Shown piece after piece: positions 1 to 11,647 of a stretch of DNA of 64,000 nt; the first letter of the stretch is position 1, and every line of letters starts with the position of its first letter. Location of the stretch: the NCBI RefSeq assembly GCF_900258475.1, contig NZ_LT984887.1:1-64000 (forward strand), written 5' to 3'. The translations under genes and the position numbers were made by a program. The notes below the pieces were generated by a model. That model was not told the DNA's origin. It did no database searches and saw nothing but the letters and a program-made list of their open reading frames with translations. This stretch comes from Anaerococcus sp. Marseille-P3915. GTDB taxonomy: Bacteria > Bacillota > Clostridia > Tissierellales > Peptoniphilaceae.

Positions 1-2
1 AA

Positions 3-845
3 AATAAGTTAGAAACTTATCAAGAACACCTAGAAATAATGGGAGATTACAGAAACTCCTACTCAAAAACAGACCATGACGCAACCTTCATGAGAATGAA
101 AGAAGACCACATGAGAAATGGTCAACTTAAGCCAGCATACAATATCCAATTAGCAAGTGCCTCAGGTTTCATAATAGGAGAAAATGTATCACACCATCCA
201 AATGACATGTACACCCTAAAACCATTCTTATCAAAACTCCAAACAACCTATCCAAATGAACTAGACAAAATAGTAGCAGATGCAGGATACGAAAGCGAAG
301 AAAACTATGTATATCTAGCTGAGCATAATCTAACATCCTACATAAAACCATCAAACTACGAAAAATCAAAAACACGAAAATATAAAAAAGAACAAGAATT
401 CAGGGAAAGCCTAGTCTATGATGAAACTCAAGATAAGTACATATCAAAAGAAGGCAAAGAATTCATAAGATGTAATGATAAATACAGAAAAAGAAAAAGT
501 GGATATATAACAACCACAAAAGTCTATAGGTGTTTCGACCGGAACAAAGATGGTCAAAAAACTAAAGGCATTTACATAGCAGAAACGTTCCAAAAATATA
601 GGAAAGAATCATTAGAAAACATAATATCAGACCAAGGAATAGAAGAAAGATTAAATAGATCAATCCAAGCTGAAGGAGCATTTTCCAAAATAAAGTCAGG
701 ACTAAACTACAACAGATTCCACCATAGAGGAAAAGAAAATATAATAAGTGAAATATGCCTCTTATCAATAGCACTAAACTTAAATAAACTGGCAACCAAA
801 ATAGAAAATAAGAACTTAGAAATCATAAAATACAAAGCTGCTTAA
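3..845 (+). CDS. IS1182-type DDE transposase, 3' part (5' truncated by window edge)
   Basis: The frame is open from the first bases of the window, so the N-terminal part lies outside; an internal ATG at 39 is not a credible start. The visible ~280 residues hold the C-terminal half of an IS4/IS1182-like transposase: an 'AYNIQLAS' strand, a 'VADAGYESEENY' block with the second catalytic Asp region, and 'SIQAEGAFSKIK...RFHHRGKENI' near the end, where the Glu of the DDE triad is expected. It would catalyse cut-and-paste transposition. The codons look like those of neighbouring genes. No frameshift is seen in the visible part, so the element may be intact. The right terminal repeat cannot be defined because the left end is outside the window. 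Family assignment is from recognised motifs. Confidence 0.85.
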   Translation, partial: NKLETYQEHLEIMGDYRNSYSKTDHDATFMRMKEDHMRNGQLKPAYNIQLASASGFIIGENVSHHPNDMYTLKPFLSKLQTTYPNELDKIVADAGYESEENYVYLAEHNLTSYIKPSNYEKSKTRKYKKEQEFRESLVYDETQDKYISKEGKEFIRCNDKYRKRKSGYITTTKVYRCFDRNKDGQKTKGIYIAETFQKYRKESLENIISDQGIEERLNRSIQAEGAFSKIKSGLNYNRFHHRGKENIISEICLLSIALNLNKLATKIENKNLEIIKYKAA

Positions 846-973
846 GAAAAAAATATTAATTTCATAAGCTTTATTAAGTGAGCCTATTTTTAAGGAAAAT
901 GTGGAAAAATTTATTCTCACCTTAAAAATCTCTATATAATTAAATTACTTAATACAAATATCCGAGAAAAAAA

Positions 974-1013
974 GTGATGTTGCAGAATAGATTTAACTAT
1001 TCTGCAACATCAC
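974..1013 (-). terminator. Rho-independent terminator of fbp
   Basis: A perfect 17-bp inverted repeat (974-990 with 997-1013) with a 6-nt loop lies just past the fbp stop codon. Read on the minus strand, the stem is followed directly by a run of seven T (971-965 region). It also separates the transposase end from fbp. Confidence 0.9.
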
Positions 1014-1023
1014 CTTTATGTGC

Positions 1024-2922
1024 TTATTTATTCTCGTAAATTTTTAAAAGTTCTTGCAAGAGCTTAATTTTTTCGGCATTTTTCTTGCCTTCATCTGTAT
1101 CTTTTCTGAGCATTCTTGGATTCATGATCTCAACTTCCTTTATATTAGGAGTGTAGGATGAAACCTTGTCGGTAATTGATTCGTAGGTCTTATGCTCAGC
1201 AAGGGCCACGTGGTGGGAGTTAAAGACTAGGGTATAGCCAGCTATGCCCGTTTTGGCCTGGTAAGGTTTTGAAATGCCGCCATCTATGACATAAAGTTTA
1301 CCGCCTGCCTTGATTGGACTTTCTCCAGCTTCGGTAATTACTGGAACGTGGCCATTTATTATCCTTCTTCTAGTCCCTGTAACTCCAAATTCATCCAGAA
1401 TCATATCCACGATTTCTTCTTTTTCGTAAAGGTCGTAGTAAGGGTTGTAGTGCTCTTTCCTAAGGGCCTTGTCATCTACAAAGACATTTTCAAAATATGA
1501 ATATTGGCTCTTGCCAAAAATTGGAGAATACCTGCCGCTTATTAAATACCACATCATATCCTTGGCAAAGAGGTCATTGGTAAAGTAGGCATCCCTGGCA
1601 AGTCTATCGAATTTATCCATGAGGTTTTTGCCCTTGTAGGTCACACCTTTTATTTCTACTTCTTGGAATTCTCCATCTTTTGTAAGTGGGATGCAGCCGT
1701 GGAAGAGTAAAGAGCCGTTTTCCACCTGGTACATTGCACCATTTTGGTAGAGGAATTTGACGTGGGCATTTAGCTTGTCATTTTTGATAAAATCTTGTTT
1801 TAGGACGTGGATTACATTTTTTTCTTCTTTAGTCAATTTGGATGGATTCTTTGGGTCAATAGTTGGGAAATTTTTATCCTTAAGAGCAGCACCCTTGTAG
1901 GTAAAATTATCGAAGTTGATGAATTTGATGACATTTCTATTGTCCATATTCATATCAGGATTTCTCTCTATTAGGGCATAGTCAAGTTTGTACCTAATTA
2001 TCGAAATTGCCTTGTGCATCCTAGAAGCAGCTTCTAGGGTGATATTGTCATAAATATTATCGTCATAGATTCTTGGCTTAAAATATAGGCATGGGTCATC
2101 GCCATAAGTTTCCATTGCAAATTCAAAAAGGACTCTGAGGTTGATTCCATAGCCATCTTCTAGCATATCAAAGTTGTTATATTTGATGGCATCTGCAACG
2201 CAAGCTGCAATTAGGGCGGTATTTCCTGCGCAAGCTCCCATCCAGGCTATGTCGTGGTTGCCCCATTGGAAGTCCACATTTGGGAAGGTTAGAAGTTCAT
2301 CCATGATTATATGTGGGGATGGACCCCTGTCATAGATATCGCCTACAATGTGGAGCTTATCTACAGATACTCTCTGGATTAGGGCGCAGAGGACTTTTAT
2401 AAAGTCATAGGCTGTTTGGTAGGAGACGATATTTGATACTAAGGATTCATAGTAGGCGCGCTTGTTGTACTCGGAGTCGTTGGTGTAGAGGAGCTCGTCT
2501 AAGATTAGATTATATTTTTGAGGAAACTTGCTCTTTACATAATCTTTTGGATATTTGGTTGAGACGAATTTTAGGAGATTTATTAGCCTGTGAATGGTTA
2601 TGGTGAGATAGTCAGCAGTAATCTTTTCTTCAGTCCTTAGTTCTTTTAGGACTAGGTCTGGGTCATAGATAAGCTTGGCTAGGTCATCTTGGTCATGTTT
2701 TTCTAAAGTGTCTCCGAAGAGCTTTTGAATCTTATCCCTAATGTTACCAGAGGCAGACCTTAGTAAATGCAAAAAGGCATCGCTTTCCCCGTGTATATCA
2801 GAGAAAAAATATTCAGTGCCCTTAGGTAGGTATTGCTGGCTGGTTAGTAAAATTAGCTCATCTTTGATGGCGCTTTTGTTAGGGTAGAGGGTTTTGATTA
2901 GTTCGTGGTAGGTCTTATCCAT
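1024..2922 (-). CDS. fbp: Fructose-1,6-bisphosphatase class III
   Basis: The 632-residue protein hydrolyses fructose-1,6-bisphosphate to fructose-6-phosphate in gluconeogenesis in the cytoplasm. It has the class III (Firmicutes, FBPase_2) layout and a metallophosphatase core: 'YFFSDIHGESDAF' near residue 40 (metal-binding D and H), 'LHIVGDIYDRGPSPH' and 'FQWGNHDIAWMGA' around residue 190-230, and 'RRRIINGHVPV' near 530. The length is close to the usual ~640-670. A GAAAGGA ribosome-binding site precedes the ATG at 2922. It is transcribed alone, or with the membrane protein upstream (51-bp gap containing a weak hairpin). No broken motif is seen. Confidence 0.95.
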   Translation of the reverse strand: MDKTYHELIKTLYPNKSAIKDELILLTSQQYLPKGTEYFFSDIHGESDAFLHLLRSASGNIRDKIQKLFGDTLEKHDQDDLAKLIYDPDLVLKELRTEEKITADYLTITIHRLINLLKFVSTKYPKDYVKSKFPQKYNLILDELLYTNDSEYNKRAYYESLVSNIVSYQTAYDFIKVLCALIQRVSVDKLHIVGDIYDRGPSPHIIMDELLTFPNVDFQWGNHDIAWMGACAGNTALIAACVADAIKYNNFDMLEDGYGINLRVLFEFAMETYGDDPCLYFKPRIYDDNIYDNITLEAASRMHKAISIIRYKLDYALIERNPDMNMDNRNVIKFINFDNFTYKGAALKDKNFPTIDPKNPSKLTKEEKNVIHVLKQDFIKNDKLNAHVKFLYQNGAMYQVENGSLLFHGCIPLTKDGEFQEVEIKGVTYKGKNLMDKFDRLARDAYFTNDLFAKDMMWYLISGRYSPIFGKSQYSYFENVFVDDKALRKEHYNPYYDLYEKEEIVDMILDEFGVTGTRRRIINGHVPVITEAGESPIKAGGKLYVIDGGISKPYQAKTGIAGYTLVFNSHHVALAEHKTYESITDKVSSYTPNIKEVEIMNPRMLRKDTDEGKKNAEKIKLLQELLKIYENK

Positions 2923-2956
2923 ATTTTATCCTTTCTTGTAAATTAAAAGAGCAAAG

Positions 2957-2971
2957 GCCCGAAAATCGGGC
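2957..2971 (-). terminator. Short hairpin between the membrane-protein gene and fbp
   Basis: GCCCG and CGGGC arms (2957-2961, 2967-2971) around an AT-rich 5-nt loop lie just past the stop at 2974. The minus-strand T content after it is interrupted, so termination is probably leaky and read-through into fbp is possible. Confidence 0.5.
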
Positions 2972-2973
2972 TA

Positions 2974-3942
2974 TTACTCCTTTGTTTCCTCTCTTACAAA
3001 TGTTGATTTGTCATAGATTCTTTCATCTTCTGCCTTTTGAAAATCTTCCGCCAAATCTGGGTCATAGGTTATATCATCATTATCACTTACTATGACTTTG
3101 TTTGTTTTTAAATCTTCATGGGATTTTTTCTTTAGGTCATCAAGATTTGTCTCTGTGATTATAAGATCATCAGATTTATTCTTACTTTCCTTATGATTAT
3201 TAGGGCTTGCTTCTTCTTCTTTTTTCAAATCAGCTAGGGTAAGTGGTTTTTCTTCTGATGACTTTTCGTAGGTTTTGTCAGTATCGCTGCTTGCTTCATC
3301 TAGGGTGATTTTATTTTCATCTTTTTTGTCAGAATCTTCACTTTCATTATCGGTGTTTTTATCAATAAGCTGACTGGTTTTAATTTTAGTCTTGCCATCA
3401 AGCTTCACTTCTTCGTTTTTAAGAAGTTTTACATCATCTGATTTTAACAAGTTTTCAGAATTATCAGTATTATTTTGGTTTATTTCGATGTATTCTGTCT
3501 TAGTTTGTTTGGATCCTTCTACTTGATAAATACCCCTTACTTTTCCTATTAATCCGATAAGTGAATTTAATAATAAAAGTCCATTTAGGCCTATGAGTAT
3601 AAATAGAAGTTTCTCTCTAAAACTCATAAGCAAGAATCCGTCAATTGCCAAAAATATAAGGGCAAAGAAAATATTTGATGGGTGGCTTTTTCCATTTTCA
3701 CCTGCTTTAAAGATATTTCTTGCGACAATTGTATTTATAATAAAGGCAATTAATACAAGAATAAGGCTAAGAGGCTTAAGGATTGACCTAGCTATATTTG
3801 TAATCCCTATTAGGTCAAAGGCAGCTAAGTAGAGGTTGTTATCGACAAATACGATAAAACCAATAGCAAAAAACAACAGGATGCTTATTATAGACCTAAA
3901 AAGGCCTGTTATTATTGAAAAAAATTTAATTAAGTCTTTCAT
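2974..3942 (-). CDS. Membrane protein with acidic low-complexity cytoplasmic tail
   Basis: Not recognised as a named family. The 322-residue product has about four hydrophobic segments in the first ~140 residues (roughly 8-31, 38-72, 88-105, 112-132). A long charged tail rich in Asp, Glu, Lys and Ser follows, with no obvious domain. The first 140 residues resemble small four-helix membrane proteins of Firmicutes; the tail is probably disordered. The gene lies upstream of fbp in the same direction and divergent from rpoB. A GGAGG-type ribosome-binding site (minus-strand GGAGGAGAT) precedes ATG 3942. Function unknown. Confidence 0.75.
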   Translation of the reverse strand: MKDLIKFFSIITGLFRSIISILLFFAIGFIVFVDNNLYLAAFDLIGITNIARSILKPLSLILVLIAFIINTIVARNIFKAGENGKSHPSNIFFALIFLAIDGFLLMSFREKLLFILIGLNGLLLLNSLIGLIGKVRGIYQVEGSKQTKTEYIEINQNNTDNSENLLKSDDVKLLKNEEVKLDGKTKIKTSQLIDKNTDNESEDSDKKDENKITLDEASSDTDKTYEKSSEEKPLTLADLKKEEEASPNNHKESKNKSDDLIITETNLDDLKKKSHEDLKTNKVIVSDNDDITYDPDLAEDFQKAEDERIYDKSTFVREETKE

Positions 3943-4039
3943 ATCTCCTCCATTACTTATATTATATCATAAATTTCTGATTGTTTATATATTTTATAAA
4001 TGTATAATAGAAGAAAGATAAAAAAATCCTATTAGATAA

Positions 4040-4067
4040 TTGACAAATATACATTATCTGATATCAT
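4040..4067 (+). promoter_or_regulatory. Candidate sigma-A promoter P1 for rpoBC
   Basis: TTGACA at 4040-4045 and TATCAT at 4062-4067, 16-bp spacer. The -35 hexamer lies between arms of an imperfect inverted repeat (ATTAGATAAT 4031-4040, ATTATCTGAT 4053-4062), which could bind a regulator. This falls in the 316-bp gap upstream of rpoB. Confidence 0.5.
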
Positions 4068-4136
4068 AATTAGATAGTTTTATAAAATAGTTCCAAGAGA
4101 ATATATAGAATATAAGGAGAAATCTCAATAAAAGAC

Positions 4137-4164
4137 TTGAAGGTTGATTGTTTTGAAGTATAAT
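4137..4164 (+). promoter_or_regulatory. Candidate sigma-A promoter P2 for rpoBC
   Basis: TTGAAG at 4137-4142, 16-bp spacer and a consensus TATAAT at 4159-4164, about 95 bp upstream of the rpoB ATG. It suggests that rpoB has its own promoter rather than relying on an upstream rplJL operon, which is absent here. Confidence 0.6.
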
Positions 4165-4177
4165 ATACAATTGCTAG

Positions 4178-4202
4178 AAATCTATTTATGGAGATTTTTT
4201 TT
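4178..4202 (+). terminator. Possible weak attenuator in the rpoB leader
   Basis: AAATCT (4178-4183) can pair with AGATTT (4192-4197) around an 8-nt loop, followed by T residues to 4202. The stem is only 6 bp and AT-rich, so it may be a pause site or partial attenuator rather than a full terminator. Confidence 0.35.
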
Positions 4203-4258
4203 ATCTTATAGACAAGTAGAATTTGTCATTTGAAGTTTGCAAACAGTAAGGAGTAACA

Positions 4259-7200
4259 ATGGCCCAATATCACAAGAAGTTATATGGGAAAACCGAGAGA
4301 ATGTCCTTCTCAAAGTTTCCTGAAGTCTTAGATTTACCAAATTTATTAAAAGTTCAAAAAGACTCATATGATTGGTTTATTAAAGAAGGTCTTGGAGAAA
4401 TCCTAGAAGACATCTCACCAATTGAGGATTATAATGGCAAGCTCAGCCTTGAATTTACAGGATATGAGTTTGAAAAAGAACCAAAATATACCCTAAAAGA
4501 AGCTAAGTATAAAGACCTAACCTATGCCAGAGACCTAAAGGTTATGGCTATCTTATTTAATAAAGAAACTGGTGAAATCAAAAGACAAGAAGTTTTCATG
4601 GGTGATTTCCCAATGATGACTGACTCTGCAACATTTGTTATAAATGGTGCTGAAAGAGTTATAGTAAGCCAGCTTGTAAGAAGTCCAGGTGTATATTATG
4701 CAGAAGAGACTGACAAGAGCGGGGATAAGCAATATTCATCTACAGTTATACCAAACCGTGGTGCATGGATAGAATTTGATACTGACGCCAGCCATACTGT
4801 AAATGTCAGATTAGATAGAACAAGAAAATTACCAGCTACAACCCTTGTTCGTGCCCTTTTATTTGAGACAGATGAGGAAATTATTGAGGCTCTAGGTGAT
4901 ACTAAACACTTAAGAAATACCCTAGAGAAGGAAAATTCTGAAACTAGCGAAGAAGCTTTGATAGAAATCTATAGAAAGCTAAAACCAGGTGATCCTGCTT
5001 CCCTAGAATCATCCACAACCCTAATTAATAACCTCCTCTTTGATGATAGAAGATACGACCTTGCAAGAGTTGGTAGATATAAATACAACCTAAAACTTGC
5101 CATAGCTAACAGAATCGAAGGCGAAAAAGCTGCAAGAGATGTAGTTAATAACGAAACAGGCGAAATCTTTGTCAAAGAAGGCGAAGTAATTGATAGGGAA
5201 ACTGCCCTAGCTATCGAAAATTCTGGAATAGTTACAGTTGATATAAATAAAATCAACTCAGATGGCAAGGAACAGACCCTAAGAATAGTTGGAAATAACT
5301 TTGTTGATGTTCACTCATTTGAAGAGCTAGAAGGCCTAGATATTGATTATGATGAACTAAGCGAAAAAGTTTATTATCCAGTAATGAGAGAAATAATCGA
5401 TGAAGCTAGTGATGATGAAGAGCTTGTAAAACTCATCCAAAGAAGAAAGAAAGAACTTTCTCCTAAAAACATTACAAAAGCTGATATACTTGCAATAGTA
5501 AACTACCAATTCAACCTCTTTGAAGGTGTCGGCGAAACAGATGACATAGACCATCTTGGTAACCGTCGTGTAAGAGGTGTTGGAGAATTATTACAAAACC
5601 AATTTAGGGTTGGTCTTGCTCGTATGGAAAGAGTAGTTCGTGAAAGAATGACAACCCAAGACCCAGATATAGCAACACCACAAGGTTTAATCAATATCAA
5701 GCCTGTGACAGCTGTTATAAAGGAATTCTTCGGTTCATCCCAATTATCACAGTTCATGGACCAAACCAACCCAATGAGTGAGTTAACCCACAAGAGAAGA
5801 CTATCAGCCCTAGGACCAGGCGGTCTATCAAGAGATAGGGCAGGAGTTGAAGTAAGAGACGTTCACGATTCCCACTACGGTAGAATCTGTCCGATAGAAA
5901 CTCCAGAAGGACCAAACATCGGTCTAATCACATCTCTTACAACTTATGCTAGAGTAAATAAATATGGCTTCATAGAAACACCTTATAGAAAGGTAGAAGC
6001 TGGTGGCCATGTAACAGATGATATTGTATATCTAACAGGAGATATAGAAGATAATTTCATCATTGCTCAAGCCAACGAACCATTAGATGAAAACAATGTA
6101 TTTATCAATGACAGAGTATCAGGCCGTGGTTATAAGGGTGAAAATGATATTTATCCAAGAGATGCCATTCAATACATGGACGTATCACCTCAACAGATAG
6201 TATCAGTCGGAGCATCCCTAATACCATTCCTTGAAAACGACGACTCTACCCGTGCCCTCATGGGTGCCAACATGCAACGTCAGGCAGTACCACTTATCAA
6301 GTCTCAAGCTCCAATAGTAGCTACAGGAATTGAGCATAGGGCTGCAAAGGACTCAGGTGTATGTGTAGTATCCAAAGAAGCAGGAAAAGTTGTCTATGTA
6401 TCAGGTGATAAGATCAAAATTAAGTCAGACTCAGATGGTGAAGTAATCACCTATGACCTACTTAAATTTGAAAGAGCCAACCAAGGAACTACTATCAACC
6501 AAAGACCAATTGTAGAGCTTGGCGAAGAAGTAAAAGCTGACCAAGTAATCGCAGATGGTCCATCAACAGAACAAGGAGAGCTAGCCCTAGGTAAAAATAT
6601 CCTTATAGCCTTTACAACATGGGAAGGTTACAACTTCGAGGATGCTATGCTCCTTAACGAAGAGCTAGTAATCAACGATGTCCTAACCTCAGTCCACATA
6701 GAAGAACACGAATGTGAAGCTAGAGAAACCAAGCTAGGCGCAGAAGAAATCACAAAAGATATACCAAATGTCGGCGATGATATGAAAAAAGACCTTGATG
6801 AAAATGGTGTGATAAGAATCGGAGCTGAAGTAACAAGTGGTGATATCCTTGTAGGTAAGGTATCTCCAAAGGGAGAAACTGAACTATCTCCAGAAGAAAG
6901 GCTACTTCGTGCTATCTTTGGTGAAAAGGCAAGAGAAGTTAGAGATACATCCCTAAAAGTACCACATGGTGAAAAGGGAATCGTAGTTGATGTCAAAGAA
7001 TACAACAAAAAAGACGGAGATGAATTATCTCCAGGTGTAAATAAAGTTATAAGAGTCTATGTAGCTACCAAGAGAAAAATTATGGTAGGAGATAAGATGT
7101 GCGGTCGTCACGGTAACAAGGGTGTCGTTTCAAGAATTCTTCCAAGAGAAGACATGCCATTCTTACCAGATGGAACCCCAATTCAAATCTGCCTAAACCC

Positions 7201-7948
7201 ATTAGGTATACCAAGCCGTATGAACCTTGGTCAGGTACTAGAAGTGCACATGGGTCTTGCAGCAAGAACCCTAGGATGGAAGATAGCAACTCCAGTATTT
7301 GATGGTGCTATGGATACAGAAATAGAAGAAGTCCTAGAAGAAGCAAAGAAAATTGCCCCATATGTAAATAAGACAGGCAAGATTAGACTACGTGATGGTA
7401 GGACAGGTTTAGAATTTGAAAACCCTGTAACAGTAGGAGTCATGTACATGCTCAAACTCCACCACATGGTAGAAGAAAAAATCCACGCCAGGTCAATCGG
7501 ACCATACTCCCTAGTAACCCAACAACCACTAGGTGGTAAGGCACAATTTGGTGGCCAAAGATTTGGAGAGATGGAGGTTTGGGCCCTAGAAGCATATGGT
7601 GCAAGCCATACCCTCCAAGAGATCTTGACAGTCAAATCAGATGATGTAACTGGAAGAGTTAAGACCTACGAATCAATAGTAAAGGGTGAAAATATCCCAG
7701 AACCAGGCACACCAGAATCATTTAAGGTACTTGTAAAAGAATTACAATCACTTGCCCTAGACGTAGAGCTCTTAGATGATAAGGGTGAAGTCGTAGAACT
7801 TAAGGAAAACATAGACGAACAAGATAGATTTTCTCAAGTAGAAAAGATAGATGCATCAAAGATAAGAAACCAAAGCAAACTTTTATCCAATACCTCTGCA
7901 AAAGCTGAAGAAGTAAAGGCTGCAGAAGTAGAGGGTGAAGAGGCTTAA
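4259..7948 (+). CDS. rpoB: DNA-directed RNA polymerase beta subunit
   Basis: The 1229-residue beta subunit forms the catalytic cleft of RNA polymerase with beta-prime. The order is as expected: N-terminal protrusion ('[20 protein letters not shown]'), the rifampicin-binding region '[15 protein letters not shown]...[13 protein letters not shown]' (DNA 5729-5823), '[15 protein letters not shown]', 'DEL...RHGNKGV', and the C-terminal '[21 protein letters not shown]' that contacts beta-prime. At the common rifampicin positions the residues are the sensitive type (Asp in FMDQ, His in THKRR, Ser in RLSAL). It ends with a short acidic tail. An AAGGAG ribosome-binding site precedes ATG 4259. rpoC follows after 21 bp. 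Confidence 0.99.
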   Translation: MAQYHKKLYGKTERMSFSKFPEVLDLPNLLKVQKDSYDWFIKEGLGEILEDISPIEDYNGKLSLEFTGYEFEKEPKYTLKEAKYKDLTYARDLKVMAILFNKETGEIKRQEVFMGDFPMMTDSATFVINGAERVIVSQLVRSPGVYYAEETDKSGDKQYSSTVIPNRGAWIEFDTDASHTVNVRLDRTRKLPATTLVRALLFETDEEIIEALGDTKHLRNTLEKENSETSEEALIEIYRKLKPGDPASLESSTTLINNLLFDDRRYDLARVGRYKYNLKLAIANRIEGEKAARDVVNNETGEIFVKEGEVIDRETALAIENSGIVTVDINKINSDGKEQTLRIVGNNFVDVHSFEELEGLDIDYDELSEKVYYPVMREIIDEASDDEELVKLIQRRKKELSPKNITKADILAIVNYQFNLFEGVGETDDIDHLGNRRVRGVGELLQNQFRVGLARMERVVRERMTTQDPDIATPQGLINIKPVTAVIKEFFGSSQLSQFMDQTNPMSELTHKRRLSALGPGGLSRDRAGVEVRDVHDSHYGRICPIETPEGPNIGLITSLTTYARVNKYGFIETPYRKVEAGGHVTDDIVYLTGDIEDNFIIAQANEPLDENNVFINDRVSGRGYKGENDIYPRDAIQYMDVSPQQIVSVGASLIPFLENDDSTRALMGANMQRQAVPLIKSQAPIVATGIEHRAAKDSGVCVVSKEAGKVVYVSGDKIKIKSDSDGEVITYDLLKFERANQGTTINQRPIVELGEEVKADQVIADGPSTEQGELALGKNILIAFTTWEGYNFEDAMLLNEELVINDVLTSVHIEEHECEARETKLGAEEITKDIPNVGDDMKKDLDENGVIRIGAEVTSGDILVGKVSPKGETELSPEERLLRAIFGEKAREVRDTSLKVPHGEKGIVVDVKEYNKKDGDELSPGVNKVIRVYVATKRKIMVGDKMCGRHGNKGVVSRILPREDMPFLPDGTPIQICLNPLGIPSRMNLGQVLEVHMGLAARTLGWKIATPVFDGAMDTEIEEVLEEAKKIAPYVNKTGKIRLRDGRTGLEFENPVTVGVMYMLKLHHMVEEKIHARSIGPYSLVTQQPLGGKAQFGGQRFGEMEVWALEAYGASHTLQEILTVKSDDVTGRVKTYESIVKGENIPEPGTPESFKVLVKELQSLALDVELLDDKGEVVELKENIDEQDRFSQVEKIDASKIRNQSKLLSNTSAKAEEVKAAEVEGEEA

Positions 7949-7969
7949 GTCATAGTTAGGAAGTTTGAA

Positions 7970-10900
7970 TTGAGCGAATTAAAAGAATTTATCGGCATGA
8001 GGATGAAAGTCGCATCGCCAGAAAAAATAAGAAGTTGGTCTCATGGTGAAGTTAAAAAACCAGAAACAATAAACTATAGGACCCTAAAGCCTGAAAAAGA
8101 TGGCCTTTTCTGCGAAAAAATATTTGGACCAACCAAGGACTATGAATGTTCTTGTGGTAAATACAAACGCATGAGATATAAGGGCGTAGTGTGCGAAAAA
8201 TGTGGAGTAGAAGTCACAAAATCAAAAGTAAGACGTGAAAGAATGGGACACATAGAGCTAGCAGCTCCAGTAAGTCACATTTGGTTCTTCAAGGGGATCC
8301 CATCTAAAATGGGACTTCTCCTTGATATGAGCCCAAGAGTATTAGAGAAGATCCTCTACTTTGCATCCTATGTAGTAATCAACCCAGGTTCAACAGACCT
8401 AGCAGAAAAACAAGAAATCTCAGAAACAGAATACCAAGACATACTTGAACAATATCCAGACGATACAGAATTTAAGGCAGCAATGGGTGCAGAAGCAGTA
8501 AAAGAACTCCTTCAAAACATCGATCTTGAAAGAGAATACGAACTTCTTCTAAAAGAGCTTGATGAATCATCAAACCAAAAAAAGGTAAGAGTATCAAGAA
8601 GACTAGAAGTAGTAGATGCCTTCTTAACAAGTGGCAACAAACCAGAATGGATGATCTTAGATGTCCTTCCAGTAATGCCACCAGAATTAAGACCAATGGT
8701 CCAACTAGAAGGTGGAAGATTTGCAACATCTGACCTAAACGACCTATACAGAAGAGTAATTAACAGAAATAACAGACTAAAAAGACTCCTTGATATAGGT
8801 GCTCCAGAAATAATCGTCAGAAACGAAAAGAGAATGCTCCAAGAAGCAGTCGATGCCCTAATAGATAACGGTCGTAGGGGAAGAGCTGTAACAGGAGCCT
8901 CAAATAGAAACATGAAGTCCCTATCAGACCTTCTTAAGGGTAAATCTGGTAGATTTAGACAAAACCTTCTAGGTAAGAGGGTAGACTATTCAGGACGTTC
9001 AGTAATCGTAGTAGGTCCAGACCTTAAGTTCAACCAATGTGGTCTTCCACAAGAGATGGCCCTTGAGTTATTCAAGCCATTTATCATGAACAAGGTAGTA
9101 GAAAAAGACCTAGCCCACAACCTAAAGACAGCCAAGAAAATGGTAGAGAAAAAGGACCCAAGAGTGTATGAAGTCCTAGAAGAGGTTATAAAAGACCATC
9201 CAGTACTTCTAAACCGTGCTCCGACCCTCCATAGACTTGGTATCCAAGCTTTTGAACCAACTCTAGTAGAAGGAAAGGCAATCAAGCTTCATCCATTAGC
9301 ATGTAACGCCTTCAACGCCGACTTCGATGGTGACCAGATGGCTATCCACCTTCCATTATCAAACGAAGCCCAAATTGAAGCAAGACTACTAATGATGTCA
9401 ACAAACAACATCCTAGGCCTTAAAGATGGTAAGCCAATCACAACTCCATCTCAGGATATGGTATTAGGTGCTTATTACCTAACAACCATCAAAGAAGGAG
9501 CTAAGGGTGAGGGAATGGTATTTGAATCTACAAATGAAATGTACAAGGCTCTAGTAAATGGACTTGTAGAATACCAAAGTAAAATTGGCGTAAGAATCAA
9601 AAAAGATGAAATGGATCCAGGTAAGATTGTAACTTCATCAGTAGGTAGATTTATCTACAACGAAGGTATTCCACAAGATTTAGGCTATGTAAACAGAAAA
9701 GAAGATCCATATTCACTAGAAATAGACACAGTTGCAGATTCTGGAACCCTAAAAGATATAATCGATAGGTGCTTTAGAAAACATGGCAACATCAAAACAG
9801 CCGAAGTCCTTGACTACATCAAGCACACAGGCTACAAATACTCAACCTTATCAGGCCTAACAGTATCAATGGACGATGTAAAAATCCCAGCTGAAAAATG
9901 GCCACTAATAGATGAAGCTGATAAGGCAGTTGATAAGTACGACAAGCTTTACAGACGTGGTCTTATAACTGACCAAGAAAGATATGAAAAGGTAATTGAA
10001 ATATGGCAAGATACAACCAACAAGGTTACAGATGCCCTACTTTCAGACCTAAGAGATGACAACAACATCAAAATCTTTGCTGATTCTGGTGCCCGTGGTT
10101 CAACCAATCAGATCAGACAGCTAGGCGGTATGCGTGGACTTATGAGTCAGGCCGATGGTAAAATCATCGAAATTCCTATCAAGGCTAACTTTAGGGAAGG
10201 TCTATCAGTACAAGAGTACTTTATTTCAACCCACGGTTCTCGTAAGGGTCTAACAGATACAGCCCTAAGAACAGCCGACTCAGGTTACCTAACCCGTAGG
10301 ATGGTAGACATTTCTCAAGATGTCATAGTAACAGAAGATGACTGCCATTCAGATGGCTTTGTAGTAGCTCACGAATTTAAAGATGGCAACGAATTAATAG
10401 AAGATCTAAGAACAAGAATCGTAGGCCGTACATCTTTTGAAGATATAAAAGATGAATCAGGCGAGATAATTGTTCATAAAGATGAAGTAATAGATGAAGA
10501 CTTGGCTGACAAAATCGTAGGAGCTGGCATCAAAGAAGTAAAACTTCGTTCAGTCCTAGAATGTAAGTCAAAACAAGGTGTATGTGCTAAATGCTACGGT
10601 AGAAACCTAGCAACAGGCAAGCACGTAAACATCGGTGAAGCTGTAGGAATTATAGCAGCCCAATCAATCGGTGAACCAGGTACCCAGTTAACCATGCGTA
10701 CCTTCCACTCCGGTGGTATAGCAGGCGTTGGAATCACCCAAGGTCTTCCAAGGGTTGAGGAGCTTTTTGAAGCTCGTAAACCAAAGGGACTTGCCTTTAT
10801 AGCAGCAAACTCAGGCCAGGTTCGTCTAATCCAAAACGAAAAGAAAACTGACGTAGAAATAGTTGGTGAAGATGGCCAAGCTAGAGAATACAAGATACCA

Positions 10901-11536
10901 TTTGGTTCAAGAATCCTAGTAAGAGACGGAGATTATGTAGAAATAGGTGCCCAACTAACAGAAGGTTCCCTAGACCCACACGATGTCCTAGATGTACTAG
11001 GCAAGGTCGGAGTTCAAGACTACATCACCAAGGAAGTCCAAAAAGTATATAGGCAACAAGGTGTTGAAATCGACGACAGACACATCGAAGTAATAGCTCG
11101 TCAGATGCTAAAGAAAGTAAAAATCGTAGACTCAGGAGATACAGAATTCCTACCAGAAAGCTTGCAAGATAGACGTGAAGTAGATCTAGTAAACAAGGAA
11201 ATGGAAGAAGCAGGCAAAAGACCAGCAATCTATGACCAAGAGCTTCTTGGTATAACCAAGGCATCTCTTGCCACAGACAGCTGGCTATCAGCAGCATCCT
11301 TCCAAGAAACAACCAGAGTTCTAACAGATGCTTCAATTAAGGGCAAGGTAGACGACCTAAGAGGTCTAAAAGAAAACATCATAATAGGTAAGCTAATACC
11401 AGCAGGTACAGGCCTAAAATACTACAATGATGTAGAAATCGACTACGAAACCAAAGAGCTAGAAGATGAACAAATCAGAGCAAACGTGGAATCAGTAGAA
11501 CGAGCCATAGCCGAAGAAGAAATCGAAGAAGTATAA
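7970..11536 (+). CDS. rpoC: DNA-directed RNA polymerase beta-prime subunit
   Basis: The 1188-residue catalytic partner of RpoB. The N-terminal zinc ribbon has C60, C62, C75 and C78. The active-site motif NADFDGDQM (449-457) carries the three Asp that hold catalytic Mg2+ (D451, D453, D455; DNA 9320-9334). The bridge helix/trigger loop region ('[22 protein letters not shown]') and the second Cys cluster ('[14 protein letters not shown]') are present, as is '[18 protein letters not shown]'. The start is TTG at 7970, chosen because AGGAAG lies 7-10 bp upstream and the protein begins at the usual residue. No large insertions are seen. Confidence 0.98.
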   Translation: MSELKEFIGMRMKVASPEKIRSWSHGEVKKPETINYRTLKPEKDGLFCEKIFGPTKDYECSCGKYKRMRYKGVVCEKCGVEVTKSKVRRERMGHIELAAPVSHIWFFKGIPSKMGLLLDMSPRVLEKILYFASYVVINPGSTDLAEKQEISETEYQDILEQYPDDTEFKAAMGAEAVKELLQNIDLEREYELLLKELDESSNQKKVRVSRRLEVVDAFLTSGNKPEWMILDVLPVMPPELRPMVQLEGGRFATSDLNDLYRRVINRNNRLKRLLDIGAPEIIVRNEKRMLQEAVDALIDNGRRGRAVTGASNRNMKSLSDLLKGKSGRFRQNLLGKRVDYSGRSVIVVGPDLKFNQCGLPQEMALELFKPFIMNKVVEKDLAHNLKTAKKMVEKKDPRVYEVLEEVIKDHPVLLNRAPTLHRLGIQAFEPTLVEGKAIKLHPLACNAFNADFDGDQMAIHLPLSNEAQIEARLLMMSTNNILGLKDGKPITTPSQDMVLGAYYLTTIKEGAKGEGMVFESTNEMYKALVNGLVEYQSKIGVRIKKDEMDPGKIVTSSVGRFIYNEGIPQDLGYVNRKEDPYSLEIDTVADSGTLKDIIDRCFRKHGNIKTAEVLDYIKHTGYKYSTLSGLTVSMDDVKIPAEKWPLIDEADKAVDKYDKLYRRGLITDQERYEKVIEIWQDTTNKVTDALLSDLRDDNNIKIFADSGARGSTNQIRQLGGMRGLMSQADGKIIEIPIKANFREGLSVQEYFISTHGSRKGLTDTALRTADSGYLTRRMVDISQDVIVTEDDCHSDGFVVAHEFKDGNELIEDLRTRIVGRTSFEDIKDESGEIIVHKDEVIDEDLADKIVGAGIKEVKLRSVLECKSKQGVCAKCYGRNLATGKHVNIGEAVGIIAAQSIGEPGTQLTMRTFHSGGIAGVGITQGLPRVEELFEARKPKGLAFIAANSGQVRLIQNEKKTDVEIVGEDGQAREYKIPFGSRILVRDGDYVEIGAQLTEGSLDPHDVLDVLGKVGVQDYITKEVQKVYRQQGVEIDDRHIEVIARQMLKKVKIVDSGDTEFLPESLQDRREVDLVNKEMEEAGKRPAIYDQELLGITKASLATDSWLSAASFQETTRVLTDASIKGKVDDLRGLKENIIIGKLIPAGTGLKYYNDVEIDYETKELEDEQIRANVESVERAIAEEEIEEV

Positions 11537-11540
11537 AAAT

Positions 11541-11573
11541 AAGAGCGTTTAGCCAAAAGCTAGCGCTCTTTTT
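11541..11573 (+). terminator. rpoC terminator
   Basis: AAGAGCG (11541-11547) pairs with CGCTCTT (11564-11570), with an inner AGC/GCT pairing, followed by five T. It lies 4 bp after the rpoC stop. Confidence 0.9.
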
Positions 11574-11647
11574 CCTTACAAAGATTGTAATTCTCATATT
11601 TTTTATTTTTGCTATAATCATAATATAGAAAAAATAAAGGAGAAAAT

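Noticed and set aside
974-1013. 17-bp hairpin as an IS terminal repeat
   Set aside because: It has the loop size and minus-strand T tract of a terminator directly after fbp and is not repeated elsewhere in the window.
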